Below are positions 34,369-42,070 of a DNA stretch of 64,000 nucleotides, piece after piece. The DNA comes from Bin87 sp965115825. GTDB lineage: Bacteria > Chloroflexota > Dehalococcoidia > Lucifugimonadales > UBA3495. The stretch is taken from contig OZ220464.1 of the NCBI GenBank assembly GCA_965115825.1, positions 2,852,001 to 2,916,000 of the forward strand, read 5' to 3'. Position 1 is the first letter of the stretch. Each line of letters starts with the position of its first letter. A program made the translations under genes and the position numbers. The notes beneath the pieces were generated by a model. The model did not search any database, was not told the origin of the DNA, and saw only the letters and a program-made list of their open reading frames with translations.

Positions 34369-35235
34369 TTATAGAGGCAGCCAGTTCACGGGTAGCCAGT
34401 TGTGGAAGAAGTGAAAGAAGACGCCGGCGCCGTACCCCAAGTCCAGGTACGGGGGCGGCTTAATGCCGAGCCATATTGCGAAACAGACGAGAGTGAATGC
34501 CTCTATAATCTCGTTGGCCGCGCCGTAGCAGTCGCCGGTGAGGCCGCCGCCCAACCGACGGGCGGTCCAAAGTCCCAGCAATACGGCCAGCAATGACGAT
34601 GCGGCCAGTACGGATATGCCCACCACGCCGAGGCACAGCCAGCATAGGCCGGCAGCGGTGAGCAGGGCCAGCGCAGTCGCCAGCCACGGGCGACGTCCGG
34701 CGAAAAACGCGCTGCCAATGCCCTGTCGGCGTCGGTAGGGAAAAGCAGTAAGCAGCAGGGTCATGGACCATCGGGATATGACCGGAAACGCCAGCAGGGA
34801 TGCGGCAAGAGAACCGGCCAGCAGGGACAGGTCGGACAGGGCGGCGAATTTGACCAGCAGGACGCAGCAGCAGCCGGCCACTGCGAATGACCCAACGCGG
34901 GAATCGCGCATAATCTCGAGGCGGCGGGCTGCGTCGCTGCCGCCCCACATGGCGTCGCAGAAGTCCATCAGGCCGTCGAGGTGGAGGAAGCGGTTGAGGA
35001 GGGCGGGCAGGATCGTCAGCAGGGCGGCGGCCAGTAGGGTTAAGGGAAAAGGCGGCGGCATAAGCAGGAACAGCCTGAGCGCGCCCACCAGCAACACTCC
35101 ATAGAGCAGGCCGACGAGGGGATACCAGGCCCGGGAGCGGGAGATTTCGGCGTCGGTAGGGTTTGACACCCCGACGGGCAGGGCGGTCAGGAACGACAAC
35201 GCTACCAGGAAGGGGGCGAAAGCTGCCCTTATCAA
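34369..35235 (-). CDS. cobS: adenosylcobinamide-GDP ribazoletransferase (cobalamin synthase)
   Basis: CobS joins adenosylcobinamide-GDP with alpha-ribazole(-phosphate) to give cobalamin (phosphate), in the membrane. The sequence has 'FLTALPVGVSN' near the N-terminus, the conserved 'FLHLDGLMDFCDAMWGG' with acidic metal ligands, 'MRDSRVGSFAV' and several hydrophobic helices. The start is uncertain: I use TTG at 35235, just after the cobT stop; an ATG at 35307 would add 24 residues and overlap cobT by 58 bp. Downstream ~60 bp repeat the string agccagttcacggg-like twice in tandem and are non-coding. Confidence 0.92.
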   Translation of the reverse strand: MIRAAFAPFLVALSFLTALPVGVSNPTDAEISRSRAWYPLVGLLYGVLLVGALRLFLLMPPPFPLTLLAAALLTILPALLNRFLHLDGLMDFCDAMWGGSDAARRLEIMRDSRVGSFAVAGCCCVLLVKFAALSDLSLLAGSLAASLLAFPVISRWSMTLLLTAFPYRRRQGIGSAFFAGRRPWLATALALLTAAGLCWLCLGVVGISVLAASSLLAVLLGLWTARRLGGGLTGDCYGAANEIIEAFTLVCFAIWLGIKPPPYLDLGYGAGVFFHFFHNWLPVNWLPL

Positions 35236-35249
35236 ACCCTGGCGCCTGT

Positions 35250-36317
35250 CTAGTTGTCCCGGTTGGATACGCCGGCCTCGGCGAATGTCGCCATTTCCGA
35301 CAGGCACCGGGCCGCGGCTTCTACGATGTGCATTGCCAACGCCGCGCCAGTGCCCTCGCCCAGGCGCATTTCCATATCGAGCAGCGGCGACAGGCCCATG
35401 GCCTGTAGTCCGACGTTGTGCCCCGGTTCCACCGAGCGGTGCGCCGCAATCATTCGCTGCGCAATTGTCGGGCAGATGCGCCAGGCAATGAGCGCGGCGG
35501 CGCCGCTGATGAAGCCGTCCAAGATGACGGCGCAGTTGCGGGCCGCGGCGCCCAGCATTACGCCGGCCAGTACGCCGATTTCGTAGCCGCCGACTTTGGC
35601 GAGAACGTCCAGGCCGTCGCTGCCGTCGGGCCGGTTGACTTCCAGGGCGCGGCGAACGGCGGCGATTTTGGCGGCCAAGGCGTCATCGTCAACGCCGGCG
35701 CCGCGGCCGGTGACGGCGGCAGCGTCGGCAGCGGCGACGGCGGCGGTGATGGCGGCGGAGGGAGTGGTGTTGCCGATTCCCATATCGCCGCCGGCGATAA
35801 GGTTCGCTCCGGCGTCGGCCTGTTCGTTGGCGGCGGCAATGCCGATTTCCAGGCAGCGCAGGGCGTCGTTGCGGCTCATGGCCGGGCCGGCGGCGATGTT
35901 GCCGGCGCCGTAGCCTACTTTTGCGATGGCGAGGCCGGGCCGGGGTTCCAGGTCAACGGCGACGCCGGCGTCGATTACGGTGAGGCGGGCTCCGGCGAGA
36001 CGGGCCAGGGAGTTGATGGCAGCGCCGCCGGCCAGGAAGTTGAAAACCATCTGGGGCGTTACCTCGGCGGGATACGGCGATACGCCTTCGGACGCCACGC
36101 CGTGGTCGCCGGCGACGACGATGACCGCTTTGCCGGATACCTGCGGAAGGGGCTGGCCGAAGATGCCGGCCAGCTGAATTGACAGTGATTCTAGCCGGCC
36201 CAGGCTGCCAGGCGGTTTGGTGAGTATGCTCTGACGGGCGGCGGCGGCAGCCATGGCGTTTGCGTCCAAGGGGCCGATGGCGGCGACGGTTTGTTGAACC
36301 AGTGGGGAGGTTGTCAT
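35250..36317 (-). CDS. cobT: nicotinate-nucleotide:dimethylbenzimidazole phosphoribosyltransferase
   Basis: A 355-residue CobT, which makes alpha-ribazole-5'-phosphate from nicotinate mononucleotide and the lower-ligand base. Visible: 'KPPGSLGRLESLSIQLAG' substrate loop, 'VVAGDHGVASEGVSPYP', 'GDMGIGNTTPSAAI', 'ILDGFISGAAALIA' and the C-terminal 'LRLGEGTGAALAM' with the catalytic-base Glu region. Normal family length. It sits between cobO and cobS, and together they supply the nucleotide loop. Confidence 0.96.
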   Translation of the reverse strand: MTTSPLVQQTVAAIGPLDANAMAAAAARQSILTKPPGSLGRLESLSIQLAGIFGQPLPQVSGKAVIVVAGDHGVASEGVSPYPAEVTPQMVFNFLAGGAAINSLARLAGARLTVIDAGVAVDLEPRPGLAIAKVGYGAGNIAAGPAMSRNDALRCLEIGIAAANEQADAGANLIAGGDMGIGNTTPSAAITAAVAAADAAAVTGRGAGVDDDALAAKIAAVRRALEVNRPDGSDGLDVLAKVGGYEIGVLAGVMLGAAARNCAVILDGFISGAAALIAWRICPTIAQRMIAAHRSVEPGHNVGLQAMGLSPLLDMEMRLGEGTGAALAMHIVEAAARCLSEMATFAEAGVSNRDN

Positions 36318-36394
36318 GGCGATTTCGGGTTGGTTGGCGTGGGTTTCGGTGAAAGCGGGAACTACTAAGGAGGCAGCCGGGGATGATGGGGGCG

Positions 36395-36964
36395 TTAGAA
36401 CTCGATGCCCGGCTGGGCCTTGATGCCGGCGTCGTAGGGGTGTTTGACTACGTTCATTTCGGTTACCAGGTCGGCGTAGTCCACCAAGGGCTGGGGGGCG
36501 TGGCGTCCGGTGATGATGACGTGCTGCATTTCGGGCCGGGCCTTAAGGGTGGCGAGTACGTCTTCAACGGGCAGCCAGCCGTAGTGCATGGGGTAGGTGA
36601 ACTCGTCCAGGATAACTACGTCGTGCTGGCCGGCGGCGATGACTTCTTTGGCGTCTTCCCAGAGGGCGCGGGCGAGGTCGGCGCTGGCGTCCAAGTCCTG
36701 GGAGCGCCAGGTGAACCCGTCGCCCATGGCGCGGACTGACACGCCCATTTTCTGGGCGGCGCGCTGCTCGCCGAAGTTGGCGGTGGTGTGCTTGATGAAC
36801 TGGAGCATAATCACGCTCATATTGCGGCCCCAGGCGCGCATCAGCACGCCCATGGCGGCGGTGGTTTTACCCTTGCCGTTGCCGGTGTTGACGATGACCA
36901 GGCCTTTGTTGATGCGGGGGCCGCGGACGGACTGCGGCCCGTGCCTTCCTTCCTGAGTTGTCAT
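36395..36964 (-). CDS. cobO: cob(I)yrinic acid a,c-diamide adenosyltransferase
   Basis: A 189-residue CobO/BtuR (CobA-type) adenosyltransferase that puts the 5'-deoxyadenosyl group on the cobalt of reduced corrinoids. The P-loop 'NTGNGKGKTTAAMG' is near residue 28, followed by 'MLQFIKHTTANFGE', 'VILDEFTYPMHYGWL' (Walker B-like) and 'VIITGRHAPQPLVDYADLVTEM'. Complete and of usual length. Placed between cobB and cobT. Confidence 0.96.
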   Translation of the reverse strand: MTTQEGRHGPQSVRGPRINKGLVIVNTGNGKGKTTAAMGVLMRAWGRNMSVIMLQFIKHTTANFGEQRAAQKMGVSVRAMGDGFTWRSQDLDASADLARALWEDAKEVIAAGQHDVVILDEFTYPMHYGWLPVEDVLATLKARPEMQHVIITGRHAPQPLVDYADLVTEMNVVKHPYDAGIKAQPGIEF

Positions 36965-37000
36965 AGTGTCCGGTCGCCTCCTTATCTTTGGGTTGGGGTG

Positions 37001-38371
37001 TCAGGCTGCCGCGGCTGCGCAGGCGTCCACGAACCGCCGGGCCAGGCCGGGGCGGCTGCCCAGATGCACGTGTACGTAGGATGCCCATACGCTGCCTTTG
37101 CGGAAGCCTTCGGGTCGGTTGTTCTGGTTGACTACACGATAGGCTGCGGATTCTTCGCCCGGCGGTTCTTGCAGAGCTGACCAGTGAAATTCGTGGCCGC
37201 GCACCTGCTCGCCGGCGCAGAGCAGCGGGCCGTCGCCGCAGGCCGCCACCTCGCGATAGCCCAGATGGAGCCGGCGGGCTTCCATTGAGGATGTTACCGG
37301 GATTGCGCCTATCATAGGGAACTGCCGGCCGTCCAAATCCGACAGGCTGCGGCCCAGATACATCAGGCCGCCGCACTCGCCATACACGGGAAGGCCGCGT
37401 TGAATTGCAGAGCGGATGGAGCGCAGCATACCGTCGTTCCGGGAAAGCTCGCCGGCGAACAGTTCGGGGAAGCCGCCGCCGAGGTACACGCCGCCCACGG
37501 CGTCGGGCAAGGCGGGGTCGTCCAACGGTGAAAATGGCGCAATCTCGGCGCCCCAAGCATCCAGCAGGTCCAGCGAGTCCTGATAGTAGAAGGAAAAGGC
37601 GCGATCCTGGGCGACGGCGATGGCGGCGCGTTTGGGCTGCGGAGTATCGGGGAAAACTTGCGGCGGCGCGTCGGGCGGCCGGCCGGCGGAGGCGGCAATG
37701 CGGATGACGGCGTCCAGGTCAACGGTCTGTTCGATTTGGGCGTAGAGGGCACTGTACCATTGGTTGACTACGGTGCCCTCTACGGTGGGGATGAGGCCCA
37801 GGTGTCGTTCCGGCTGGATCAGGTCGTCACGGCGGGGGAGCCAACCGACTACGGGCAGTCCGGTGGTGGCTTCAATCTGGGGCTGGCAAAACTCGAGATG
37901 GCGCTCGCTGCCGACACCATTGAGGATGACGCCGGCGATGCGGAGGCTGGGGTCAAACTGTTGGTAGCCGAGAATCTCGGCGGCGACGCTGCGGGCGACT
38001 TTGGCAGCGTCGGCAATGAGAATCACCGGGGCGTCGAGCAGCTTGGCCAGCTCGGCGGTGGAGCCGTCCTCGTCCAGTGAGGAGTGTCCATCAAAGACGC
38101 CCATCACGCCCTCGATGACGGCGATGTCGGCGGCGCCAGCGGCGCGGTGGAAGAGCTCGGCTGCTACCGGGCGCGGCAGCAGCCAGGTGTCCAGGTTGCG
38201 GGACGGGACGCCGCAGGCGATGGCGTGATAGGAGGGGTCGATGTAGTCGGGGCCGGCTTTGAAGGGCTGCACGCGCCAACCGCGGCGGGCCAGCGCGCCC
38301 ATAACGCCGCTGGCGATGGTGGTTTTGCCGACACCGGAACGGACGCCGGCAATGACGATGGCGGAGGTCAT
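37001..38371 (-). CDS. cobB: cobyrinic acid a,c-diamide synthase
   Basis: A 456-residue CobB/CbiA that amidates cobyrinic acid (or hydrogenobyrinic acid) at side chains a and c using glutamine and ATP. The N-terminal P-loop is 'GVRSGVGKTTIASG', followed by 'GPDYIDPSYH'. The C-terminal glutamine amidotransferase has the nucleophile in 'VYGECGGLMYLGR' and the late His in 'GHEFHWS'. The start at 38371 overlaps no gene and leaves 1 bp to the upstream ChuX-like gene stop. No corrin-ring synthesis genes are present, so this operon may serve salvage or late assembly. Confidence 0.95.
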   Translation of the reverse strand: MTSAIVIAGVRSGVGKTTIASGVMGALARRGWRVQPFKAGPDYIDPSYHAIACGVPSRNLDTWLLPRPVAAELFHRAAGAADIAVIEGVMGVFDGHSSLDEDGSTAELAKLLDAPVILIADAAKVARSVAAEILGYQQFDPSLRIAGVILNGVGSERHLEFCQPQIEATTGLPVVGWLPRRDDLIQPERHLGLIPTVEGTVVNQWYSALYAQIEQTVDLDAVIRIAASAGRPPDAPPQVFPDTPQPKRAAIAVAQDRAFSFYYQDSLDLLDAWGAEIAPFSPLDDPALPDAVGGVYLGGGFPELFAGELSRNDGMLRSIRSAIQRGLPVYGECGGLMYLGRSLSDLDGRQFPMIGAIPVTSSMEARRLHLGYREVAACGDGPLLCAGEQVRGHEFHWSALQEPPGEESAAYRVVNQNNRPEGFRKGSVWASYVHVHLGSRPGLARRFVDACAAAAA

Positions 38372-38372
38372 G

Positions 38373-38822
38373 TCAGGGATGCTCTCCGGCAGGGCCGAAC
38401 TCGTCGGCGGACAGCGGGATTTTGCCGGGATACCGATCCAACAGCGACATGAAGAAGTGATGGCGCGGCGGGTTGGCGGCATCGTTGTCGGATTTGCGGA
38501 GGTAGATGCGCATGGCGGGGTTGCCGTCTCCGTCGCGCATCCAGAGCTGGTAAGAGGGCAGGCCCTGGTCGTTGGTAGTGTGGATGAACTCGGCCTGGCG
38601 GATTTTGGACATATCCAGGTGCAGATGGGTGCCGCCGGGCGCCATCAGGGTTACGATGCGCCCGCCGGGAGTGAAGCGCAGGTCGTCGAAGTCCATATAG
38701 ACTTCGGCGGCGGCGGCGGAGCTTTCCAGCATCACGACGACCTCGTTAAAGCCGATGCCGGCAATGCCATCGCGGCATTCCTCCAGGATGGCGCGGAGGG
38801 TGGAGTGGGGTAGTTCGGGCAT
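38373..38822 (-). CDS. ChuX/HutX-like protein, first gene of B12-riboswitch operon
   Basis: A 149-residue soluble protein with no signal peptide. The pattern 'HLHLDMSKIRQAEFIHT' followed by 'YQLWMRDGDGNPAMRIYLRKSD' resembles the repeated half of the HemS/ChuX/HutX heme-utilisation fold. In those proteins this domain binds heme or other tetrapyrroles. Being first in a cobalamin operon under a B12 riboswitch suggests a role with corrinoids, for example as carrier or dechelatase, but this is inference. It is 1 bp upstream of cobB and clearly co-transcribed. Confidence 0.7.
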   Translation of the reverse strand: MPELPHSTLRAILEECRDGIAGIGFNEVVVMLESSAAAAEVYMDFDDLRFTPGGRIVTLMAPGGTHLHLDMSKIRQAEFIHTTNDQGLPSYQLWMRDGDGNPAMRIYLRKSDNDAANPPRHHFFMSLLDRYPGKIPLSADEFGPAGEHP

Positions 38823-38984
38823 GGGAGTACCTCGCTGGGGGGCATTATAGCAGCCGATGGGAAAGCCAAGGCACGTGAGCCCGGCGCGCTCGGATCAGTA
38901 GTGGAGCGCGCCCCGGCGGGCCAACGGAGGAGGAAGCCGGCTCACCGGAGCGGCGCAGGAGAAGGTCATTCGTGCAGAGTTAAT

Positions 38985-39017
38985 AAAAAAAGCCCGATTG
39001 CACATTCGCAATCGGGC
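38985..39017 (-). terminator. riboswitch-controlled intrinsic terminator
   Basis: On the minus strand GCCCGATTGC / GCAATCGGGC (10 bp, 6-nt loop) followed by seven T. It lies between the cobalamin riboswitch and the first gene of the cob operon, so it is the likely expression platform. Confidence 0.9.
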
Positions 39018-39089
39018 GGGTTTCGTAACCGGGTATAAGGGCTTTGCCTCGAGGCCGGCATAGTCCGCCCACTCGTTCCACGAAGTGCA

Positions 39090-39312
39090 GCTAGAACACA
39101 CCCGCAGGCAGGCCTCCTGGCTGATGGCTGATAGCGACGCGCCTCCGCCTTCCCATCCGATTGGAGCGGACAGTGGCTTGCTCTGGCATCGCTGGGATGC
39201 CAAGGGGAGGGCGTCTCGCCAATTACAGTGGCGGGACCGCACCGGATTCGCACCGGATTTCCTTTTCAGCGCGTTCGCAATGGCATTGGGCTATCGCGAG
39301 CACACCACCGGC
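39090..39312 (-). promoter_or_regulatory. cobalamin riboswitch
   Basis: The minus strand shows the core GGTGCGAATCC..GTCCCGCCACTGTAA (consensus ggtgNaAntcc...ctgtcccgcaactgtaa) near 39225-39265 and a perfect B12 box AGCCAGGAGGCCTGCC at 39107-39122. It reads toward the cob operon and is followed by an intrinsic terminator, so B12 binding should reduce expression of the eight genes downstream. Confidence 0.95.
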
Positions 39313-39345
39313 GGGCGTTGGTGGATTCTGTTGTTAACGACAGGA

Positions 39346-39374
39346 AACATAGCATCGTTCCGTGCCGCTGTCAA
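39346..39374 (-). promoter_or_regulatory. promoter of cob operon
   Basis: TTGACA (39369-39374), 17-bp spacer, TATGTT (39346-39351) on the minus strand, ending ~35 bp before the riboswitch. Confidence 0.85.
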
Positions 39375-39388
39375 CCGGCCGGGGGTTT

Positions 39389-39427
39389 TTACGGGGGCGC
39401 GCGGTTGTTGGGGTTGGCGGTGTTCAT
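39389..39427 (-). CDS. short leader ORF of the RNA-like element, copy 1
   Basis: A 12-codon ORF (MNTANPNNRAPP) with AAAGGAG 12 bp upstream, at the 3' end of the duplicated element. The same start and first seven residues occur in copy 2 (62256-62315). It ends 15 bp before the cob promoter. Whether it is translated is unknown. Confidence 0.45.
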   Translation of the reverse strand: MNTANPNNRAPP

Positions 39428-39826
39428 TGTGGTTGTTTCGCTCCTTTGTGTCGGTCGGTGGATTCTGGGTTGGGTTCCTGGGGGTTCAGGATGTCGGCGC
39501 TACGGCCCGAGAGCGTGGCTTGCTATTTACGTCCTAGTCTTGCGCGTGCTAACGGCTGCTTGCGCAGTGCCCGTCCTCGCGCAGCGGTGGTGACGCCCGC
39601 CGTGCTGGGTGCGCCAGCCGGGTAATGTGACCGACCTCCGGCGCACCACAGTGGTGCAATGGATCCGACATGCCGCAAAGTACTGGTTGCGGCGGATTAG
39701 ACCGTGATGTCCTGAACCCCGTGAGACTCCTATTCAGTTGTGGTGTCGGGCGGTTGTCCTGGCCTGTGCACTGGGCTGGGACGGTTATCCGACGGTTCGC
39801 GCGGGGCCGTTGGATGAGCCTGACGG
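39428..39826 (-). ncRNA. structured RNA-like repeated element, copy 1
   Basis: About 400 bp nearly identical to 61870-62255 on the plus strand. A 10-nt block GGGGTTCAGG pairs with CCTGAACCCC about 220 nt later, enclosing stable hairpins such as GCCGCAA..TTGCGGC and GCACCA-CTG-TGGTGC. The first hairpin keeps its stem while its loop differs between copies. A promoter-like TTGCAA-16-TACAAT precedes it (39831-39858). No long ORF fits. I know no matching RNA class. Confidence 0.5.
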
Positions 39827-39830
39827 GGAT

Positions 39831-39858
39831 ATTGTAGCACGGTGGTACGGTTTTGCAA
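39831..39858 (-). promoter_or_regulatory. candidate promoter of RNA-like element copy 1
   Basis: TTGCAA (39853-39858) and TACAAT (39831-39836) on the minus strand, 16-bp spacer. The -35 part is kept in copy 2, where the -10 has decayed to TTTACC. Confidence 0.5.
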
Positions 39859-39870
39859 ACGGGGGTTTTG

Positions 39871-39916
39871 TCAGAATCAGGATTTACGGGATTTTGGGAT
39901 TTTCAGGATTGGGGTA
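39871..39916. repeat. dispersed tcagaatcaggatttacggg element
   Basis: A ~45-bp element (tcagaatcaggatttacggg, then gggattttcaggattggg) that also occurs in each unit of the 144-bp array, in both surface-gene leaders (30090-30130, 44950-44995) and at 61780-61820. Here it marks the upstream border of RNA-like element copy 1. A second partial copy lies at 39957-39999. Confidence 0.85.
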
Positions 39917-40105
39917 GGTTGGGGCGTTGGAGGGGAGATGGGGGTTGGGGTGGGGATTGTCGGAATTGGGATTTATGGGATTTTGGGATTTTCAGGATGG
40001 GGGCCATCTGGAGGGTGGGTTGGAGGTTTCGGCGGAACTACGTGGGAGGGCAGTGGGGGAGGGTGGTAATGACGGTGTGAGAGGTCCGGAATGATGATGG
40101 AGTTA

Positions 40106-40129
40106 GGGGCGGGCCTATAGGCCCGCCCC
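40106..40129 (-). terminator. hairpin downstream of viperin gene
   Basis: A perfect 10-bp stem (ggggcgggcc / ggcccgcccc) with loop tata, 33 bp after the viperin stop. Very stable; T-run poor. Confidence 0.65.
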
Positions 40130-40162
40130 CCGCGCCAGTTCAAGCCGGGCGCGACTGAGGGG

Positions 40163-41035
40163 TCAATTGTAGCGACCGCCCCTTTCGTCAAAACGCTCCG
40201 GGTAGATTGTGACGTTCTGAAGCGCCTCTGCGACGCCAACGGCAAGGATTGGCTTGCTGTAAGTATGCCGGCCTTTCGTGTTGTCGAAGAACCGGCCCAA
40301 TGGGTCAACCATGATGTAGCTGCCGGTCATCAGCCGGTTGTCCTCGCGTACTACCCTGATGCCGCGCCTGGCAACGGCATCATTGCGGTCGACGTACTCG
40401 TCAAACTGCTCGTTGGTGACCGTGAAATCGGAGATACGGGCGTCGTTCTGCTCCTGCACCGGCAGCGCCTGGAAGATCTTCCACCGCTCCGGGGCAAGGC
40501 TCAGGATGAACCCGCGCAAATCCTCGCCATGGTTGGCGCTGTTGACTACGGTGTTAACTTTCAGGCGAATGCCAAGTCGTTTTATTTTGTCGGCGATGCG
40601 CCTATAATCGGTGGCCGTCATCGGCGACTTACCTTTCACGAAGCGGCCGATTTTCCGCTGCGCCCCGGCGTTCACGCTGTCAATGCTCAGGGCGATAATG
40701 TCCAAGTGGTCTTGGCAACCGGCCAGCCAATCACGCTGGTCGTCCGTGATGCGGGAACCGTTGGTGACCACTGACGTAAGGACTCCGTACGACTTGGCTC
40801 TGCGAATCAAGTCAGGCAGCCACGGGCAGAGGGTAGGTTCGCCGCCGGCGAAGTTCACCTTGTGGAACCCGTACTCGCAAAGCGAGTCCACCAGGCGAAT
40901 GGCATCGTCTTTGCTCAGATTCCGGTCAGACTTTAATGGGGGCAAGTCCGTGAAGGTTGCGAAGCAGAACCCGCAGCTCATGTTGCAGGGCTTCCAAAGG
41001 TGGTAATTGACGGTCGTGACTTTTTGGTGGAGCAT
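40163..41035 (-). CDS. prokaryotic viperin (radical SAM, antiviral)
   Basis: A radical SAM enzyme of the viperin (RSAD2) family. Viperins turn CTP (or GTP/UTP in bacteria) into 3'-deoxy-3',4'-didehydro nucleotides that stop viral RNA synthesis. Using the start at 41035 (290 residues), the 4Fe-4S motif CNMSCGFC has cysteines 17, 21 and 24. Viperin-specific blocks follow: 'KVNFAGGEPTL' (61-67), 'DIIALSIDS', 'RLKVNTVVNSANH', 'PERWKIFQALPV' and, near the C-terminus, 'RLMTGSYIMVDPLGRFFD' and 'SKPILAVGVAEAL' with final 'RFDERGGRY'. ATG at 41050 is an alternative start (5 more residues). No nucleotide kinase lies beside it. A radical SAM enzyme of other function is unlikely given these blocks. Confidence 0.92.
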   Translation of the reverse strand: MLHQKVTTVNYHLWKPCNMSCGFCFATFTDLPPLKSDRNLSKDDAIRLVDSLCEYGFHKVNFAGGEPTLCPWLPDLIRRAKSYGVLTSVVTNGSRITDDQRDWLAGCQDHLDIIALSIDSVNAGAQRKIGRFVKGKSPMTATDYRRIADKIKRLGIRLKVNTVVNSANHGEDLRGFILSLAPERWKIFQALPVQEQNDARISDFTVTNEQFDEYVDRNDAVARRGIRVVREDNRLMTGSYIMVDPLGRFFDNTKGRHTYSKPILAVGVAEALQNVTIYPERFDERGGRYN

Positions 41036-41142
41036 CTCCTGGCACCTCATTGTGACCCACGTTGGGGCTGCCAGTCTTGGGTGCAAGACAACTGCAACGG
41101 CGTTACAGGACGCCGCTGGGCAGACCCGGGTCGCGTTCGTAT

Positions 41143-41176
41143 CGGCAGGGACGTAGGTTATTCTGCGTCCCTGCCG
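41143..41176 (-). terminator. hairpin between dienelactone hydrolase and viperin genes
   Basis: An 11-bp stem (cggcagggacg / cgtccctgccg) with a 12-nt loop, 23 bp after the hydrolase stop. It suggests that viperin has its own transcript. Confidence 0.65.
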
Positions 41177-41198
41177 GATTGTAGCGGATTTTGCGGAG

Positions 41199-41945
41199 CT
41201 ATGCCAAGTGGCGGCCGTAGAATTCGAAGATGCGCTCCCAAGCCTGGTTGGCCGCTTCAACGGCGTAGCTGGGGCGGTCAACGGCGACGAAGCCGTGGCC
41301 GGCGTTGGGGTAGATTTGATACTCCCAGGACTTGCCGGCGGCTTTGATGGCGGCGTCGGTGGCCATCACTTCATCAACGGTAGGGCGGGCGTCGTCTTCT
41401 CCGAAGATGCCCAGCAGAGGACACGAGAGGTCGGCGACGAACTCGATGGGAGCGTGGGGCATGGCCTCAGTGGGAGGCTCGCTGTCGCGGGGAGTTACGC
41501 CGCCGCCCCAGCAGTCCACGGCGGCGTTGACGCCGGAGAGCTTGCAGGCGGCCAGGAAGACCTGCCGTCCGCCGGAGCAGAAGCCGATGATGCCTACTTT
41601 GCCGTTATGAGTGGACAGGTGGCGCAGGTAGCCGATGGCGCCGGCGGCGTCGCCCATGGTGCGGGCGTCGGGCATACCGCCCTTTTCGCGGATGCTGTTG
41701 CTGTTGGCGTAGGGGTCGTCGTGGCCCTCGCGGTAGTGCAGGTTGGGAGAGATGGCGATGTAGCCGTTATGGGCGAACTTGCGGGCCATCTCCTTGGTGG
41801 CGTTGTCCCAGCCGGGCATATGGTGGAACAGCATCACTGCGGGAAAAGGGCCGGCGCCCAGGGGACGGGCCAGGTAGGCGTTGATGGCGTCGCCGTTGTG
41901 TCCCTCAACCCAGACCTGTTCGGCAATCATTCCTTCGTAAGCCAT
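41199..41945 (-). CDS. dienelactone hydrolase family protein
   Basis: A 248-residue dienelactone hydrolase (COG0412), alpha/beta hydrolase fold with a Cys nucleophile. The nucleophile elbow 'VGIIGFCSGGRQ' (G-x-C-x-G-G), the acid 'FGEDDARPTVDE' and the His in 'NAGHGFVAVDRP' form the Cys-Asp-His triad. The usual role is hydrolysis of dienelactone or related esters in aromatic degradation, but many members have unknown substrates. Start at 41945 with GGAGG 10 bp upstream. Adjacent to viperin but separated by a hairpin. Confidence 0.93.
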   Translation of the reverse strand: MAYEGMIAEQVWVEGHNGDAINAYLARPLGAGPFPAVMLFHHMPGWDNATKEMARKFAHNGYIAISPNLHYREGHDDPYANSNSIREKGGMPDARTMGDAAGAIGYLRHLSTHNGKVGIIGFCSGGRQVFLAACKLSGVNAAVDCWGGGVTPRDSEPPTEAMPHAPIEFVADLSCPLLGIFGEDDARPTVDEVMATDAAIKAAGKSWEYQIYPNAGHGFVAVDRPSYAVEAANQAWERIFEFYGRHLA

Positions 41946-42070
41946 ATTGGGATTACCTCCGATGGATGTGGTGGTTTGGTTGGCGCAATAGGAACCGTAG
42001 GTTATGTCCGCCAACGGACGGGGGCAGGTTACTATCGGGCGCGGCGGGTGTCAAACCGGGAGAGGGCATT

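Noticed and set aside
39428..39826. RNase P RNA, tmRNA or group II intron
   Set aside because: None of the conserved cores I know for these (P4 core of RNase P, tRNA-like ends of tmRNA, domain V hairpin) is visible.
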